From positions 1 through 64,000 of the forward strand of contig NZ_CP118607.1 of NCBI RefSeq assembly GCF_028898945.1: a stretch of DNA of 64,000 nucleotides, in the 5' to 3' direction. Numbering within the stretch: the first letter of the stretch is position 1; each line of letters opens with the position of its first letter. Below the pieces are notes generated by a model. That model was not told the DNA's origin, ran no database searches, and saw only the letters and a program-made list of their open reading frames with translations. The stretch is from Pseudomonas sp. PSKL.D1 (GTDB lineage Bacteria > Pseudomonadota > Gammaproteobacteria > Pseudomonadales > Pseudomonadaceae). Positions 49,985-59,332 of this stretch are shown in pieces. The position numbers and the translations under genes were made by a program.

Positions 49985-50869
49985 ATGGCCCACGACCTCC
50001 CTCCTCTCAATGCTTTGCGCGCCTTCGAGGCGGCGGCACGCTTGAACAGCGTTAGCCAGGCTGCGGAAGTGCTGCATGTGACGCACGGTGCAGTCAGCCG
50101 TCAGGTCAAGGCGCTGGAAGAACACCTGGGTGTGGCCCTGTTCGTAAAAGAAGGGCGTGGCATCAAACTCACAGATGCCGGGGTGCGACTGCGGGACGCC
50201 AGTGGTGAGGCCTTCGACCGGCTGCGCAGTGTGTGTGCCGAGTTGAGCCGTGACGTCAGCGAAGCGCCTTTCGTGCTGGGCTGTTCTGGTAGCCTGCTGG
50301 CGCGCTGGTTCATTCCCCGGCTCGGGCGGCTGAAGGCAGATCTGCCGGAACTGCGCCTGCACCTGTCGGCAGGTGAAGGTGACCTCGACCCACGGCGCCC
50401 CGGGCTGGACGCACTACTGGTTTATGCCGAACCGCCCTGGCCTGCCGACATGCAGGTGCATGTGCTGGCGGAGGAACGCATCGGGCCGGTGCTCAGCCCG
50501 CATTTCAGTGGTTACGAGCGCTTGCGTGATGCCCCCGCCAAAGCGTTGCTCGATGAGGCTTTGCTGCACACCACGTCACGCCCGCAGGCATGGCCTACGT
50601 GGGCTGAGCAACAGGGCCTTCATGCCGCGGACTTGCAGTTTGGCCAAGCGTTCGAGCATTTGTATTACTTGCTGGAGGCTGCAGTGGCCGGGCTTGGAGT
50701 GGCTATTGCACCACAACCTTTGGTGGCCGATGACCTGCGTGCCGGGCGGCTGAGCGCACCCTGGGGGTTTTCACCCACACCGGCCGCCTTGGCTCTGTGG
50801 GTGCCACGGCGCACCGCTGATGGGCGCGCCGAGCAGTTGGCGCAGTGGCTGCGCCGCGAACTGGCTTAG
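49985..50869 (+). CDS. trpI: LysR-family activator of trpBA
   Basis: The 294-residue LysR protein begins [20 protein letters not shown] with HTH residues [20 protein letters not shown], and an effector domain from about 90. Divergent placement 109 bases from trpB, plus the GcvA/TrpI-like N-terminus, supports TrpI, which activates trpBA in response to indole-3-glycerol phosphate. A start at 49952 is possible but lacks similarity. The intergenic region should hold the TrpI sites; I could not define them. Confidence 0.93.
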   Translation: MAHDLPPLNALRAFEAAARLNSVSQAAEVLHVTHGAVSRQVKALEEHLGVALFVKEGRGIKLTDAGVRLRDASGEAFDRLRSVCAELSRDVSEAPFVLGCSGSLLARWFIPRLGRLKADLPELRLHLSAGEGDLDPRRPGLDALLVYAEPPWPADMQVHVLAEERIGPVLSPHFSGYERLRDAPAKALLDEALLHTTSRPQAWPTWAEQQGLHAADLQFGQAFEHLYYLLEAAVAGLGVAIAPQPLVADDLRAGRLSAPWGFSPTPAALALWVPRRTADGRAEQLAQWLRRELA

Positions 50870-51189
50870 TTGCGACGGTAAAGCAGGTAAGCCGCCAGCA
50901 GGCCAAGGGCGCCGATAGCCACGCCGGCGGTGGTGACCGGGTGTTCCTGCGCATAGTCGCGGGTTGCAATGCCCGTCTGGCGGGTTCGGTTCTTCACTTC
51001 CTCGTAAGCATCGCTTAGCAGGCTGCGCGAGTGTTTAAGCGCGCTTTCGGCGTTGCTGCGGATGGCCTTCACGGACTTCTGGGACTCTTCCGAGGCGTCA
51101 TGCTTGAGGTTTTCCAGGGTTTTCAGAAGGCTCTCGATCTCCGCTTCCATGCTTTCCAGGGATGTTTTACGCAGCGAGTTGCGGTGCAT
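50866..51189 (-). CDS. DUF883 (ElaB/YqjD-like) membrane-anchored protein
   Basis: The 107-residue protein has a long amphipathic, coiled-coil-like helix (about 10-75) and one C-terminal membrane anchor ([18 protein letters not shown]). E. coli relatives ElaB and YqjD are stationary-phase inner-membrane proteins, with YqjD reported to bind ribosomes. The ATG at 51189 has GGAGAG upstream. Its end overlaps the trpI end by 4 bases tail to tail. Confidence 0.88.
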   Translation of the reverse strand: MHRNSLRKTSLESMEAEIESLLKTLENLKHDASEESQKSVKAIRSNAESALKHSRSLLSDAYEEVKNRTRQTGIATRDYAQEHPVTTAGVAIGALGLLAAYLLYRRN

Positions 51190-51339
51190 GTTGACTCTCC
51201 TTCGCAGGGTGGGCTGTACAGGTTGCGACTGCGCTGCAACAAGAAAGTGCGATCGAACTTTGGTGCGAGGTGACGGCTCGCAGGTAAACCAGGCCTGCGC
51301 TGCTAGGCTGAACCAAACCGTCATTGAAGGAGAACACTC

Positions 51340-51555
51340 ATGTCCGATCATCACACCTACAAGAAGATCGAACTGGTCGGCTCTTCGGCCACCAGTATCG
51401 AAGAGGCGATCAATAACGCCCTGGCGGAAGCGGGTAAAAGCATCAAGCACCTGGAGTGGTTCGAGGTGGTCGATACCCGCGGCCATATCCGGGACAACAA
51501 GGCGGCGCACTTTCAAGTAACCCTCAAGGTCGGCTTCCGGATTGCAAACAGCTGA
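51340..51555 (+). CDS. Dodecin family flavin-binding protein
   Basis: The 71-residue protein has the dodecin pattern [33 protein letters not shown] and [13 protein letters not shown]. Dodecins form 12-subunit shells that store and quench flavins. The Trp in LEWFEV is the residue expected to stack on the isoalloxazine ring. AAGGAG lies upstream of the ATG. It stands as a single gene. Confidence 0.95.
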   Translation: MSDHHTYKKIELVGSSATSIEEAINNALAEAGKSIKHLEWFEVVDTRGHIRDNKAAHFQVTLKVGFRIANS

Positions 51556-51615
51556 TTGAGCTGGGTGCCTTGTTGGCGCTCATATCGAATTTCATCGGTA
51601 CAAGGAAAGCGAGTG

Positions 51616-51837
51616 ATGAAGAAACTGATAGTGGCGGTAGGCCTGATGACGCTGGCGGGTAGCGCGCTGGCGGCAGGCAAGCCTTGTGAAGAGCTAAAGG
51701 CGGAAATTGCGGCGAAGCTGGATGCGAAGGGCGTCAGCGGCTACACGCTGGAAATCGTCAGCAAGGGCGAACCGGCAGGCAAAGTGGTGGGTACCTGTGA
51801 GGGTGGCACCAAGGAAATTGTCTATCGTCGGGGTTAG
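51616..51837 (+). CDS. DUF1161 periplasmic protein (copy 1)
   Basis: The 73-residue exported protein has a signal peptide MKKLIVAVGLMTLAGSALAA and a short mature part with two cysteines (KPCEELKAEIAAKL, GTCEGGTKEIVY) likely to form a disulfide. The family has no known function. A paralogue lies 1.7 kb away at 53565. The start ATG overlaps a TGATG context with GGAAAGCGAG upstream. Confidence 0.88.
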   Translation: MKKLIVAVGLMTLAGSALAAGKPCEELKAEIAAKLDAKGVSGYTLEIVSKGEPAGKVVGTCEGGTKEIVYRRG

Positions 51838-51844
51838 ACGGCAG

Positions 51845-51899
51845 TTCTTCGCGGGTAGCCCAACTTCCCACCCTGTGGGAGCGGGTTTACCCGCGAACA
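51845..51899. repeat. REP element with degraded partner
   Basis: CCTGTGGGAGCGGGTTTACC continuing to CGCGAA (51873-51897) is a clear REP unit; TTCGCGGGTAGCCC at 51847 looks like a decayed inverse half. It lies between convergent DUF1161 and LLM genes. Confidence 0.75.
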
Positions 51900-51902
51900 G
51901 CC

Positions 51903-52907
51903 TTACTCGGACTTGAGCGCCTGCGCCAACAGCTCGTAAGACCTGACCCGGTCGGCATGTTCATACAAATCACAGGTGAAGATCAGCTCATCCGCACCGG
52001 TCTGCTCCAGCAGCACTTCCACCTTGGCCCGTACTTTCTGCGGGCTGCCAATCATCGCCAGCCCCAGGAAGCTGCCCACGGCATCCCGTTCATGGGGCAG
52101 CCACAGGCCATCCATGCTCGGAACCGGCGGTTTCTGCATCAGGCTCTGGCCACGCATCAGGGCCAGGATGCGCTGATACACCGATGTCGCCAGATACTCG
52201 GCCTGCTCATCGGTATCGGCGACCACCATTGGTACGCCAAGCATCACGTACGGCTTGTCCAGTGTGGTGGAGGGCTTGAAATGGTTGCGGTACACGCGGA
52301 TCGCCTCATGCATGTAACGCGGCGCGAAGTGCGAGGCGAAGGCGTAGGGCATGCCGCGCATGCCAGCCAACTGGGCGCTGAATAGGCTGGAACCCAGCAG
52401 CCACATCGGCACTTCGGTGTCATGACCCGGCACGGCGATCACTTTTTGATCATCGGTACGCGGGCCAAGGTACCGCGACAATTCCTCTACATCATCCGGG
52501 AAGTCGTCGGCACTGCCCGAGCGCTCGCGCCGCAGGGCGTGGGCGGTCATCTGGTCTGAGCCGGGGGCGCGGCCCAGGCCCAGGTCGATGCGCCCTGGGT
52601 AAAGGCTGGCGAGGGTGCCGAACTGCTCGGCGATTACCAGCGGCGCATGGTTGGGCAGCATGACCCCACCCGAACCAATGCGGATGGTTGAGGTACCGCC
52701 AGCGAGGTAGCCGATCAACACCGAGGTGGCGGAGCTGGCGATACCATCCATATTGTGGTGTTCAGCCACCCAGAACCGGTTGTAGCCAAAGCGTTCGGCA
52801 TGCTGTGCCAGGTCCAGTGAGTTGCGCAGTGACTGCGCTGGGCCTTGATCGGCACGCACCGGCACCAGGTCGAGGGTGGAAATTTTCAGGTCACGCAGCT
52901 GCGTCAT
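51903..52907 (-). CDS. LLM-class flavin-dependent oxidoreductase (luciferase-like)
   Basis: The 334-residue TIM-barrel flavoenzyme has the bacterial-luciferase-like pattern [40 protein letters not shown] and [20 protein letters not shown]. It should use FMNH2 or F420-like cofactors; in Pseudomonas FMN is expected. The substrate is unknown. The Met at 52907 is the conserved start ([20 protein letters not shown]), with GGAG upstream. It is divergent from the OsmC gene. Confidence 0.9.
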   Translation of the reverse strand: MTQLRDLKISTLDLVPVRADQGPAQSLRNSLDLAQHAERFGYNRFWVAEHHNMDGIASSATSVLIGYLAGGTSTIRIGSGGVMLPNHAPLVIAEQFGTLASLYPGRIDLGLGRAPGSDQMTAHALRRERSGSADDFPDDVEELSRYLGPRTDDQKVIAVPGHDTEVPMWLLGSSLFSAQLAGMRGMPYAFASHFAPRYMHEAIRVYRNHFKPSTTLDKPYVMLGVPMVVADTDEQAEYLATSVYQRILALMRGQSLMQKPPVPSMDGLWLPHERDAVGSFLGLAMIGSPQKVRAKVEVLLEQTGADELIFTCDLYEHADRVRSYELLAQALKSE

Positions 52908-53064
52908 CGGAGCCTCCGCAGAAAGTGGGTGGCCACAGGGCCTTTCAGACTCTGTATGGGCACATTGCGTCGATTCCAATGCCAGTTGAGCGATTCGTCT
53001 GAACTTGCCGTAGGGCGATGGCCTCACAAGGCATAGATACCAGACCGAATGACCAGGAGGCATC

Positions 53065-53490
53065 ATGAAAAAAACAGCATCGGCGATCTGGCAAGGTGGC
53101 CTGAAAGACGGTAAAGGGTTGTTGTCCACCGAAAGCGGCGCGCTCAAGCAAAACCCTTACGGTTTCAACACCCGATTCGAGGGGCTGCCCGGGACCAACC
53201 CCGAGGAGCTGATTGGCGCAGCGCACGCCGGATGCTTCTCGATGGCGTTGTCGATGATGCTCGGCGAGGCGGGGCTTACCGCAGATCGAATCGATACCAT
53301 CGCTGAAGTTACTTTGGACAAGCAGACTGATGGCTTTGCCATCACTGCCGTGCATTTGACCCTCAAGGCCAAAGTGCCCGGGGCAGATGTCGCGCAATTT
53401 CTTGAAATCGCCAACAAAGCCAAGGCCGGCTGCCCGGTATCGAAAGTATTGAATGCGAAGATCACCCTGGACGCTTCGCTGGTGAGCTAG
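53065..53490 (+). CDS. OsmC/Ohr-family peroxiredoxin
   Basis: The 141-residue protein has the OsmC fold with the two redox cysteines in [18 protein letters not shown] and [13 protein letters not shown], the catalytic pair that reduces organic hydroperoxides. The N-terminal [20 protein letters not shown] fits the OsmC rather than the Ohr subgroup. AGGAGG lies upstream of the ATG. It is a single gene, probably osmotically or stress induced by family analogy. Confidence 0.93.
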   Translation: MKKTASAIWQGGLKDGKGLLSTESGALKQNPYGFNTRFEGLPGTNPEELIGAAHAGCFSMALSMMLGEAGLTADRIDTIAEVTLDKQTDGFAITAVHLTLKAKVPGADVAQFLEIANKAKAGCPVSKVLNAKITLDASLVS

Positions 53491-53564
53491 GCCAGCGCGA
53501 TGGCGATGCTTTGCGGTAGTCTAAACAGCGTTGGCAGCGCCGCTGCTTTTGCAGGAGCCGTTTC

Positions 53565-53798
53565 ATGATTCGCGTAGCAATTGCCGTACTGGCTTCCCTG
53601 ATGGCCACGTCCTCGTTGGCGGCAGTGAAGCCGTGCGAGGAGCTGAAGGCTGAAATCGAGGCCAAGATCCAGGCTCGGGGTGTTACGTCGTACACCCTGG
53701 AAATCGTGCCCAACAGCGAGGTCAAGGACCAAAATATGGTCGTTGGCAGCTGTGATGCCGGGACGAAGAAAATCATCTACCAGAAAAACGACCGGTAG
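53565..53798 (+). CDS. DUF1161 periplasmic protein (copy 2)
   Basis: The 77-residue exported paralogue of the gene at 51616 has a signal peptide MIRVAIAVLASLMATSSLAA and the mature KPCEELKAEIEAKIQ with a second Cys in VGSCDAGTKKIIYQK. Two copies within 2 kb, separated by the LLM and OsmC genes, suggest a local duplication. Function unknown. Confidence 0.88.
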   Translation: MIRVAIAVLASLMATSSLAAVKPCEELKAEIEAKIQARGVTSYTLEIVPNSEVKDQNMVVGSCDAGTKKIIYQKNDR

Positions 53799-53802
53799 AG
53801 CG

Positions 53803-53827
53803 CCAAGGGCCGTTATGCGGCCCTTGG
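53803..53827. terminator. Stem-loop between convergent DUF1161 and lipoprotein genes
   Basis: CCAAGGGCCG (53803-53812) pairs perfectly with CGGCCCTTGG (53818-53827) around TTATG. It lies in the 31-base gap between two gene ends and may serve both, although T runs are lacking. Confidence 0.6.
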
Positions 53828-53829
53828 GT

Positions 53830-54243
53830 TCACGGTATGCAGAACACGTTGCTGGGTTCGTTGACCAGCACCTTGCGGCTCGAGTCGTAGAGCAGGATCT
53901 GCGGCTCCATGACTGGCGCCCTTGCTTCAAGACGATAGCGCTCACCCGCTTTGAAATCGTCAAAGCGTACCGTCAGATAGCACGTCCGGTCTTTGGGCGA
54001 GGTCAGCATGCCGCCTGCGTAGATTTCATAATCAAACCGCACCACGAGCTCATGCTTGCCAGGCGTCACCTGGAAGTATCGGCCGTCATTCAGGCGCTTG
54101 CCGTCGAGGCGGTCGGCCATGATCACGCGGCCGGGCGTCATGGTGTATAGGTCTACCCAGGCTTGTTTGGGGTCGGCGGGCGGCAAGGGGCTGGCGCAAG
54201 CCCCCAGTGCACTGAGGGCGATCAGCATCATGGGCTGGCGCAT
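53830..54243 (-). CDS. Hypothetical lipoprotein A of a tandem pair
   Basis: The 137-residue predicted lipoprotein has the signal MRQPMMLIALSALGAC with a lipobox (ALGAC). Its body KQAWVDLYTMTPGRVIMADR, RYFQVTPGKHELVVRFDYEI and CYLTVRFDDFKAGERYRLEA is beta-rich, and a C-terminal Cys may pair with the central one. The Asp after the Ala-Ser start is not at +2, so outer-membrane sorting is likely. It has the same length and pattern as its neighbour at 54298. Function unknown. Confidence 0.75.
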   Translation of the reverse strand: MRQPMMLIALSALGACASPLPPADPKQAWVDLYTMTPGRVIMADRLDGKRLNDGRYFQVTPGKHELVVRFDYEIYAGGMLTSPKDRTCYLTVRFDDFKAGERYRLEARAPVMEPQILLYDSSRKVLVNEPSNVFCIP

Positions 54244-54297
54244 GGTGAAACTCCCACTTGCAGTTACAAGGTACAAGCATAGCGCCGTTTGCGGGTT

Positions 54298-54711
54298 TCA
54301 GGTGCGTTGGCAGCCCGCTGGCAGGCCTTGACCGACCAGTTTTTGCTGATGGTCATACAGCTTGATCCACGGGCGGAAACCGATGCTGCCCGCTTGCAGC
54401 TGGTAGCGCTGGCCAGCGCTGAAATCCTTGAAGGTGAGGTTGAGCTGGCAGTCGCGCCACAGCGGCTCTTCCACCGGGCCAATGTTGCTTGGCGTAACCG
54501 CGAACTGGTAGCGCACAGTCAGCTCATGACTGCCGGGTTGAACCTCGAAGTAACGGTTGTCGGCCCACTCTCGCTCGTCCACCTGCACGGCGTGCAGCGA
54601 TGTGTCGTCGTTGGGGGCCAGTTCAACCCAGGCCTGGTTGGGGTCGGGGTCGGGCAGGGTCGAACAGGCAGAAACCAGCAACAGTGAGCTGGCGACGAAC
54701 AGTGCACGCAT
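54298..54711 (-). CDS. Hypothetical lipoprotein B of a tandem pair
   Basis: The 137-residue predicted lipoprotein has the signal MRALFVASSLLLVSAC (lipobox LVSAC), then NQAWVELAPNDDTSLHAVQV, RYFEVQPGSHELTVRYQFAV and CQLNLTFKDFSAGQRYQLQA. It shares blocks and exact length with the gene at 53830, so the two are tandem duplicates that have diverged considerably. The pair is co-directional with a 54-base gap. Function unknown; an envelope role is inferred from the lipobox only. Confidence 0.75.
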   Translation of the reverse strand: MRALFVASSLLLVSACSTLPDPDPNQAWVELAPNDDTSLHAVQVDEREWADNRYFEVQPGSHELTVRYQFAVTPSNIGPVEEPLWRDCQLNLTFKDFSAGQRYQLQAGSIGFRPWIKLYDHQQKLVGQGLPAGCQRT

Positions 54712-54777
54712 GGCGAAACTCCCCCTGGGCGAGATAGTCTTGGAGCGCAATGGCCGTGAGCGAGCTGGATAGCCAAG

Positions 54778-55860
54778 ATGGATCGACTTTTTCTTTTGAA
54801 GCGCTCAGGCCCTGGGCCACTCGACCGTGTTTTCAGGCTTTTGGTTCCCGTAGTGGGCATGTTTCTGCTGAGTGGTTGCAGCACGCTGGGTTATTACGGC
54901 CAGCTGGCTGAGGGCCAATGGCAACTGTTGCGCGCCCGCCAGCCAGTGGAAGCCGTGATCGCAGACCCCGGCAGCAACCCGCAATTGCGCGCTCGCCTGG
55001 AGCATGCCGAGCAGGCGCGGGCGTTTGCCAGCCAGCAGCTGAAACTGCCGGATAACCGTAGCTATCGTGTTTACGCCGACCTGGGCAGGCCTTATGTGGT
55101 GTGGAACGTGTTTGCCACGCCGGAGCTATCGCTACAGCCGGTGACGCACTGTTTCCCTGTGGCGGGGTGCGTGGCTTATCGCGGCTACTATCGCCAAGGC
55201 GCGGCACGCGGTGCAGCGGCGGTAATGCGTGAGCAAGGCCTGGACGTGTACGTGGGCGGTGTCGAGGCGTATTCGACCCTTGGCTGGTTTGATGACCCGA
55301 TACTGTCATCGATGGTCGGCTGGGGTGATGAGCGGCTGGCCACGCTCATCTTCCATGAGCTGGCGCATCAGCGTTTTTATGTGAAGGACGACACTGCATT
55401 CAATGAGTCTTTCGCCACCTTTGTAGAACAGGAGGGAACGCGGCAATGGCGCGTGTCCCGTGGGCTTGCAGCCGTTGGTGATGATCACGGCAAGCAGCGT
55501 GAAGAGTTCGTCCGCCTGGTGCTGGCCAGCCGGGAGCGGTTGCAGGCGATTTATGCCGGGCCGCTGGATGATGACCACAAGCGAGCGGCCAAGCAGGCGG
55601 AGTTCGAGCGGTTGCGCGCGGAGTATCGTGTGGTGCGTGACAGCCAGTGGGCCGGGGATAAACGCTATGACGCTTGGGTGTATGGGGCGATGAGCAACGC
55701 CAAGCTGTTGCCATTCGGTCTGTATGACCAGTGGGTGCCGGCGTTTGCGGCATTGTTTCAGTCGGTTGATAGAGACTGGGTGAAGTTTTACGAGAAGGTT
55801 GAGGCGCTGGGGCGGTTGCCGACGCCGGAGAGGAATGACGTGTTGCAGCAGTTGATGTGA
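54778..55860 (+). CDS. Lipoprotein aminopeptidase-like zinc protease (COG4324 type)
   Basis: The 360-residue predicted aminopeptidase has an unusually long N-terminus before the lipobox LLSGC (C34), so it is probably membrane-anchored. The gluzincin site is H193-E-L-A-H197 (IFHELAHQRFYVKDD) with Glu in NESFATFVEQEG, and VYVGGVEAYSTLGWFDDPIL precedes it. Residues after 220 form a helical region. It is divergent from the tandem lipoproteins. Natural substrates are unknown; family assignment is from motif pattern. Confidence 0.82.
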   Translation: MDRLFLLKRSGPGPLDRVFRLLVPVVGMFLLSGCSTLGYYGQLAEGQWQLLRARQPVEAVIADPGSNPQLRARLEHAEQARAFASQQLKLPDNRSYRVYADLGRPYVVWNVFATPELSLQPVTHCFPVAGCVAYRGYYRQGAARGAAAVMREQGLDVYVGGVEAYSTLGWFDDPILSSMVGWGDERLATLIFHELAHQRFYVKDDTAFNESFATFVEQEGTRQWRVSRGLAAVGDDHGKQREEFVRLVLASRERLQAIYAGPLDDDHKRAAKQAEFERLRAEYRVVRDSQWAGDKRYDAWVYGAMSNAKLLPFGLYDQWVPAFAALFQSVDRDWVKFYEKVEALGRLPTPERNDVLQQLM

Positions 55861-55863
55861 GTT

Positions 55864-55960
55864 TGGGGCTGCTGTGCAGCCCATCGCGGATGAATCCGCT
55901 CCTACAGGGATACGTTTGTAGGAGCGGATTCATCCGCGATGGGCCGCAAAGCGGCCCCAA
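55864..55960. repeat. REP doublet after the aminopeptidase gene
   Basis: CATCGCGGATGAATCCGCTC with TGTAGGAGCGGATTCATCCG form a close inverted pair, flanked by GGGGCTGCTGTGCAGCCC and GGGCCGCAAAGCGGCCCC. It lies between convergent genes. Confidence 0.9.
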
Positions 55961-55962
55961 GG

Positions 55963-56610
55963 CTAGCGAACGAATGCCTGATGCATCTCGGCGACCGTTG
56001 CAAAATGGAAGGCGGGTTCTTCTGCCATCAGCTCTTCCCGGCTGCCAAACCCATACCCGACCGCCACGGCCTGCAACCCATTACTACGCGCCCCGATCAG
56101 GTCATGCTTACGATCACCGATCATCAGGGTTTGCGCCGGGTCCAGCCCCTCCTCGTCCAGCAAGTGGCGAATCAGCTCGACCTTGTTCGTGCGAGTGCCA
56201 TCCAGCTCACTGCCGTAGATCACTTTGAAGTGATGGTCGAAGGCAAAGTGCCGGGCAATTTCGCGGGCGAACTCCCAAGGTTTGGAAGTAGCCACGTAAA
56301 GCGTTCGGCCTTGGTTGTTGAGGGCTGCAAGCAGTTCAGGCACGCCTTCGAACACCGAGTTTTCGTAAAGGCCGGTGACACGAAAGCGCTCTCGGTAAAA
56401 ATTCACCGCATCCCAGGCTTTGGCTTCGTCAAAACCATAGAACTGCATGAAGGCCTGCAACAAGGGCGGGCCGATGAAGTGCTCCAGACGTGTCAGGTCC
56501 GGTTCGTCGATGCCCAGTTTGGCCAAGGCATACTGAATTGAACGGGTAATGCCCAGCCGAGGGTCGGTCAGGGTGCCGTCGAGGTCGAAGAGGATGTTTT
56601 GCTGATGCAT
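55963..56610 (-). CDS. HAD-superfamily phosphatase (phosphoglycolate phosphatase-like)
   Basis: The 215-residue HAD hydrolase has motif I NILFDLDGTLTDPRLGITRS, motif II in LYVATSKPWEFARE, the Lys region and motif IV MIGDRKHDLIGARSNGLQAV. The cap-domain pattern is close to Gph/PpaX types. The Met at 56610 starts the conserved N-terminus; the frame extends to an ATG overlapping the preceding stop (56634) but the RBS there is poor. It lies downstream of gamma carbonic anhydrase. Confidence 0.88.
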   Translation of the reverse strand: MHQQNILFDLDGTLTDPRLGITRSIQYALAKLGIDEPDLTRLEHFIGPPLLQAFMQFYGFDEAKAWDAVNFYRERFRVTGLYENSVFEGVPELLAALNNQGRTLYVATSKPWEFAREIARHFAFDHHFKVIYGSELDGTRTNKVELIRHLLDEEGLDPAQTLMIGDRKHDLIGARSNGLQAVAVGYGFGSREELMAEEPAFHFATVAEMHQAFVR

Positions 56611-56630
56611 GCGCGTCTCGGTAGTCGGGG

Positions 56631-57179
56631 TCATTCCGGTTGATCGAAGCCTTCGGCCAAGTGCTGGTCCTTGAGCTTCACATAGTTGCCGGCGGTATAC
56701 GGGAAAAATCCGCGCTCCTTGTCGGTCAGCACGCGCACCTGTTTCACCGGGCTGCCCATGTAAAGGTGGCCGCTGACCAGGCGTTTGCCCGGCGGCACCA
56801 GGCTGCCGGCGCCGATGATCACTTCGTCTTCGACAATGGCGCCGTCCATGATGGTGCTGCCCATGCCTACCAGGATGCGGTTGCCGAGCGTGCAGCCGTG
56901 CAGCATGACCTTATGGCCGATGGTTACTTCGTCGCCGATGATCAGCGGGAAACCGTCCGGGTTGAACGGGCCGGCGTGGGTAATATGCAGCACACTGCCG
57001 TCCTGCACGCTGGTGCGGGCGCCGATGCGGATGCGGTGCATGTCACCGCGCACCACGGTCAGCGGCCAGACCGAACTGTCCTCGCCGATCTCCACGTCGC
57101 CCAGCACCACCGCCGAGCGGTCGACGAATGCCCTGGGTCCAACTTTCGGAGTGTGTTGCTGGAAGTTACGGATGGCCAT
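56631..57179 (-). CDS. Gamma-class carbonic anhydrase-like protein (YrdA family)
   Basis: The 182-residue left-handed beta-helix protein has hexapeptide repeats (AVVLGDVEIGEDSSVWPLTV, IGDEVTIGHKVMLHGCTLGN, VGMGSTIMDGAIVEDEVIIG) and His residues in HRIRIG, GHKVMLHG that fit the trimer-interface zinc site. YrdA/CaiE relatives often show little carbonic anhydrase activity, so activity is uncertain. The Met at 57179 is conserved. It is divergent from prlC. Confidence 0.9.
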   Translation of the reverse strand: MAIRNFQQHTPKVGPRAFVDRSAVVLGDVEIGEDSSVWPLTVVRGDMHRIRIGARTSVQDGSVLHITHAGPFNPDGFPLIIGDEVTIGHKVMLHGCTLGNRILVGMGSTIMDGAIVEDEVIIGAGSLVPPGKRLVSGHLYMGSPVKQVRVLTDKERGFFPYTAGNYVKLKDQHLAEGFDQPE

Positions 57180-57280
57180 GATAGCGTCTCTCATGTGTGC
57201 CGATAGGCAGGCTGCCTGCTGCGGTCGGCGTCGATTGTAATTAAGATGGGGCAGTGTTTCTTCTGCCAAGGTATCCAAAC

Positions 57281-59332
57281 GTGAGTGCGAACAACCCGCT
57301 TCTGCAGTCCTACGATCTGCCGCCCTTCTCGGCTATCCGCGCCGAACACGTGCTGCCAGCCATCGAAGAGATCCTGGCCGACAACCGTAAAGCCATTGCC
57401 GATATCCTCGAAAAGCAGGGCAAGAACCCCACCTGGGCCGGCCTGGTGCTGGCCATGGACGAACTGAACGACCGCCTGGGCGCCGCCTGGAGCCCGGTCA
57501 GCCACCTTAATGCGGTGTGCAACAGCAAGGAGTTGCGCGAGGCGTATGAGTCCTGCCTGCCTGCATTGAGCGCCTACTCTACCGAACTGGGCCAGAACCG
57601 TGCGCTGTTCGAGGCGTATGAAGCGCTGGCCAAAGGCCCTGAAGCCACGAGCTTCGACACTGCTCAAAAAACCATCATTGAACACGCGCTGCGTGACTTC
57701 CGCCTGTCGGGTATCGACCTGCCAGCCGACAAGCAGCAGCGCTATGCCGAAGTGCAGAGCAAGCTGAGCGAACTGGGCAGCCGTTTCTCCAACCAGCTGC
57801 TGGATGCCACTCAGGCCTGGACCAAGCACGTCACGGATGAAGCGGCGCTGGCCGGCCTGACTGACTCGGCCAAGGCACAGATGGCCGCTGCTGCCCAAGC
57901 CAAGGGCCTTGAGGGCTGGTTGATCACCCTGGAATTCCCCAGCTACTACGCGGTGATGACCTACGCCAGCGACCGTGCACTGCGTGAAGAACTCTACGCC
58001 GCCTACTGCACTCGCGCTTCGGACCAAGGCCCGAATGCCGGCCAGTTCGATAACGGCCCAGTGATGGGCGAAATCCTCGATTTGCGTCAGGAACTGGCGG
58101 CATTGTTGGGTTACAAGAACTTCGCCGAGCTGAGTCTGGCCACCAAGATGGCCGAGTCCAGCGACCAGGTGCTGAGCTTCCTGCGAGACCTGGCCAAACG
58201 CTCCAAGCCGTTTGCTGCCCAGGATCTGGAGCAGCTCAAGGCCTACGCCGCCGAGCAAGGTTGCCCCGAGCTGGCCAGTTGGGACGCCGGTTACTTTGGC
58301 GAGAAACTGCGTGAGCAGCGCTACAGCGTGTCGCAGGAAACCCTGCGTGCCTACTTCCCGATCGACAAGGTGTTGTCCGGCCTGTTCAGCATCGTCCAGC
58401 GCCTGTACGGCATCGAAATCGCCGAGCTCAAGGGCTTTGATGCCTGGCATCCTGATGTACGCCTGTTCGAGATCAAGGAAAACGGCCAGCACGTTGGCCG
58501 CTTCTTCTTCGACCTGTACGCCCGCGCCAACAAGCGCGGTGGCGCCTGGATGGACGGCGCCCGCGACCGTCGCCGTACTGCTGGCGGCGAACTGCAAAGC
58601 CCTGTGGCCAACCTGGTGTGCAACTTCACCCCGGCCGCACCTGGCAAGCCTGCCCTGCTGACCCACGACGAAGTGACCACCCTGTTCCACGAGTTTGGCC
58701 ACGGCCTGCACCACCTGCTGACCCGTATCGAGCACGCCGGGGTTTCCGGTATCAACGGCGTGGCGTGGGATGCGGTCGAGCTGCCGAGCCAGTTCATGGA
58801 AAACTGGTGCTGGGAGCCGGAAGGCCTGGCACTGATTTCCGGCCACTACGAAACCGGCGAAGCGCTGCCTCAGGACCTGCTGAACAAAATGCTGGCGGCG
58901 AAAAACTTCCAGTCGGGCATGATGATGGTGCGCCAGCTTGAGTTCTCGTTGTTCGACTTCGAGCTGCACGCCAGCCACGGTGATGGCCGTAGCGTGTTGC
59001 AGGTGCTCGAAGGCGTGCGTGATGAGGTGTCGGTCATGCGTCCACCGGCGTACAACCGTTTCCCGAACAGCTTTGCACACATCTTCGCTGGCGGTTACGC
59101 GGCGGGTTATTACAGCTATAAGTGGGCTGAAGTACTGTCCGCCGATGCGTTTTCCCGTTTCGAAGAAGAAGGCGTGCTCAACGCAGAAACAGGCCGCGCC
59201 TTCCGCGAGGCCGTGTTGGCCCGTGGCGGTTCGCAGGAGCCGATGGTGTTGTTTGTCGACTTCCGTGGCCGTGAGCCGTCCATTGATGCATTGCTGCGCC
59301 ACAGCGGCCTGAGCGAGGACGCGGCGGCATGA
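57281..59332 (+). CDS. prlC: Oligopeptidase A
   Basis: PrlC (OpdA) is a cytosolic M3 zinc metallopeptidase that degrades oligopeptides and cleaved signal peptides. The 683-residue enzyme has the zinc site H470-E-F-G-H474 (TLFHEFGHGLHHLL), preceded by CNFTPAAPGKPALLTHDEVT. The GTG at 57281 starts SANNPLLQSYDLPPFSAIRA; the frame continues 27 bases upstream without similarity. The next gene begins within its stop (ATGA). Confidence 0.96.
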   Translation: MSANNPLLQSYDLPPFSAIRAEHVLPAIEEILADNRKAIADILEKQGKNPTWAGLVLAMDELNDRLGAAWSPVSHLNAVCNSKELREAYESCLPALSAYSTELGQNRALFEAYEALAKGPEATSFDTAQKTIIEHALRDFRLSGIDLPADKQQRYAEVQSKLSELGSRFSNQLLDATQAWTKHVTDEAALAGLTDSAKAQMAAAAQAKGLEGWLITLEFPSYYAVMTYASDRALREELYAAYCTRASDQGPNAGQFDNGPVMGEILDLRQELAALLGYKNFAELSLATKMAESSDQVLSFLRDLAKRSKPFAAQDLEQLKAYAAEQGCPELASWDAGYFGEKLREQRYSVSQETLRAYFPIDKVLSGLFSIVQRLYGIEIAELKGFDAWHPDVRLFEIKENGQHVGRFFFDLYARANKRGGAWMDGARDRRRTAGGELQSPVANLVCNFTPAAPGKPALLTHDEVTTLFHEFGHGLHHLLTRIEHAGVSGINGVAWDAVELPSQFMENWCWEPEGLALISGHYETGEALPQDLLNKMLAAKNFQSGMMMVRQLEFSLFDFELHASHGDGRSVLQVLEGVRDEVSVMRPPAYNRFPNSFAHIFAGGYAAGYYSYKWAEVLSADAFSRFEEEGVLNAETGRAFREAVLARGGSQEPMVLFVDFRGREPSIDALLRHSGLSEDAAA

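Noticed and set aside
57191..59302. 703-codon open frame antisense to prlC
   Set aside because: Same explanation: it exists because of GC-rich third positions in prlC.
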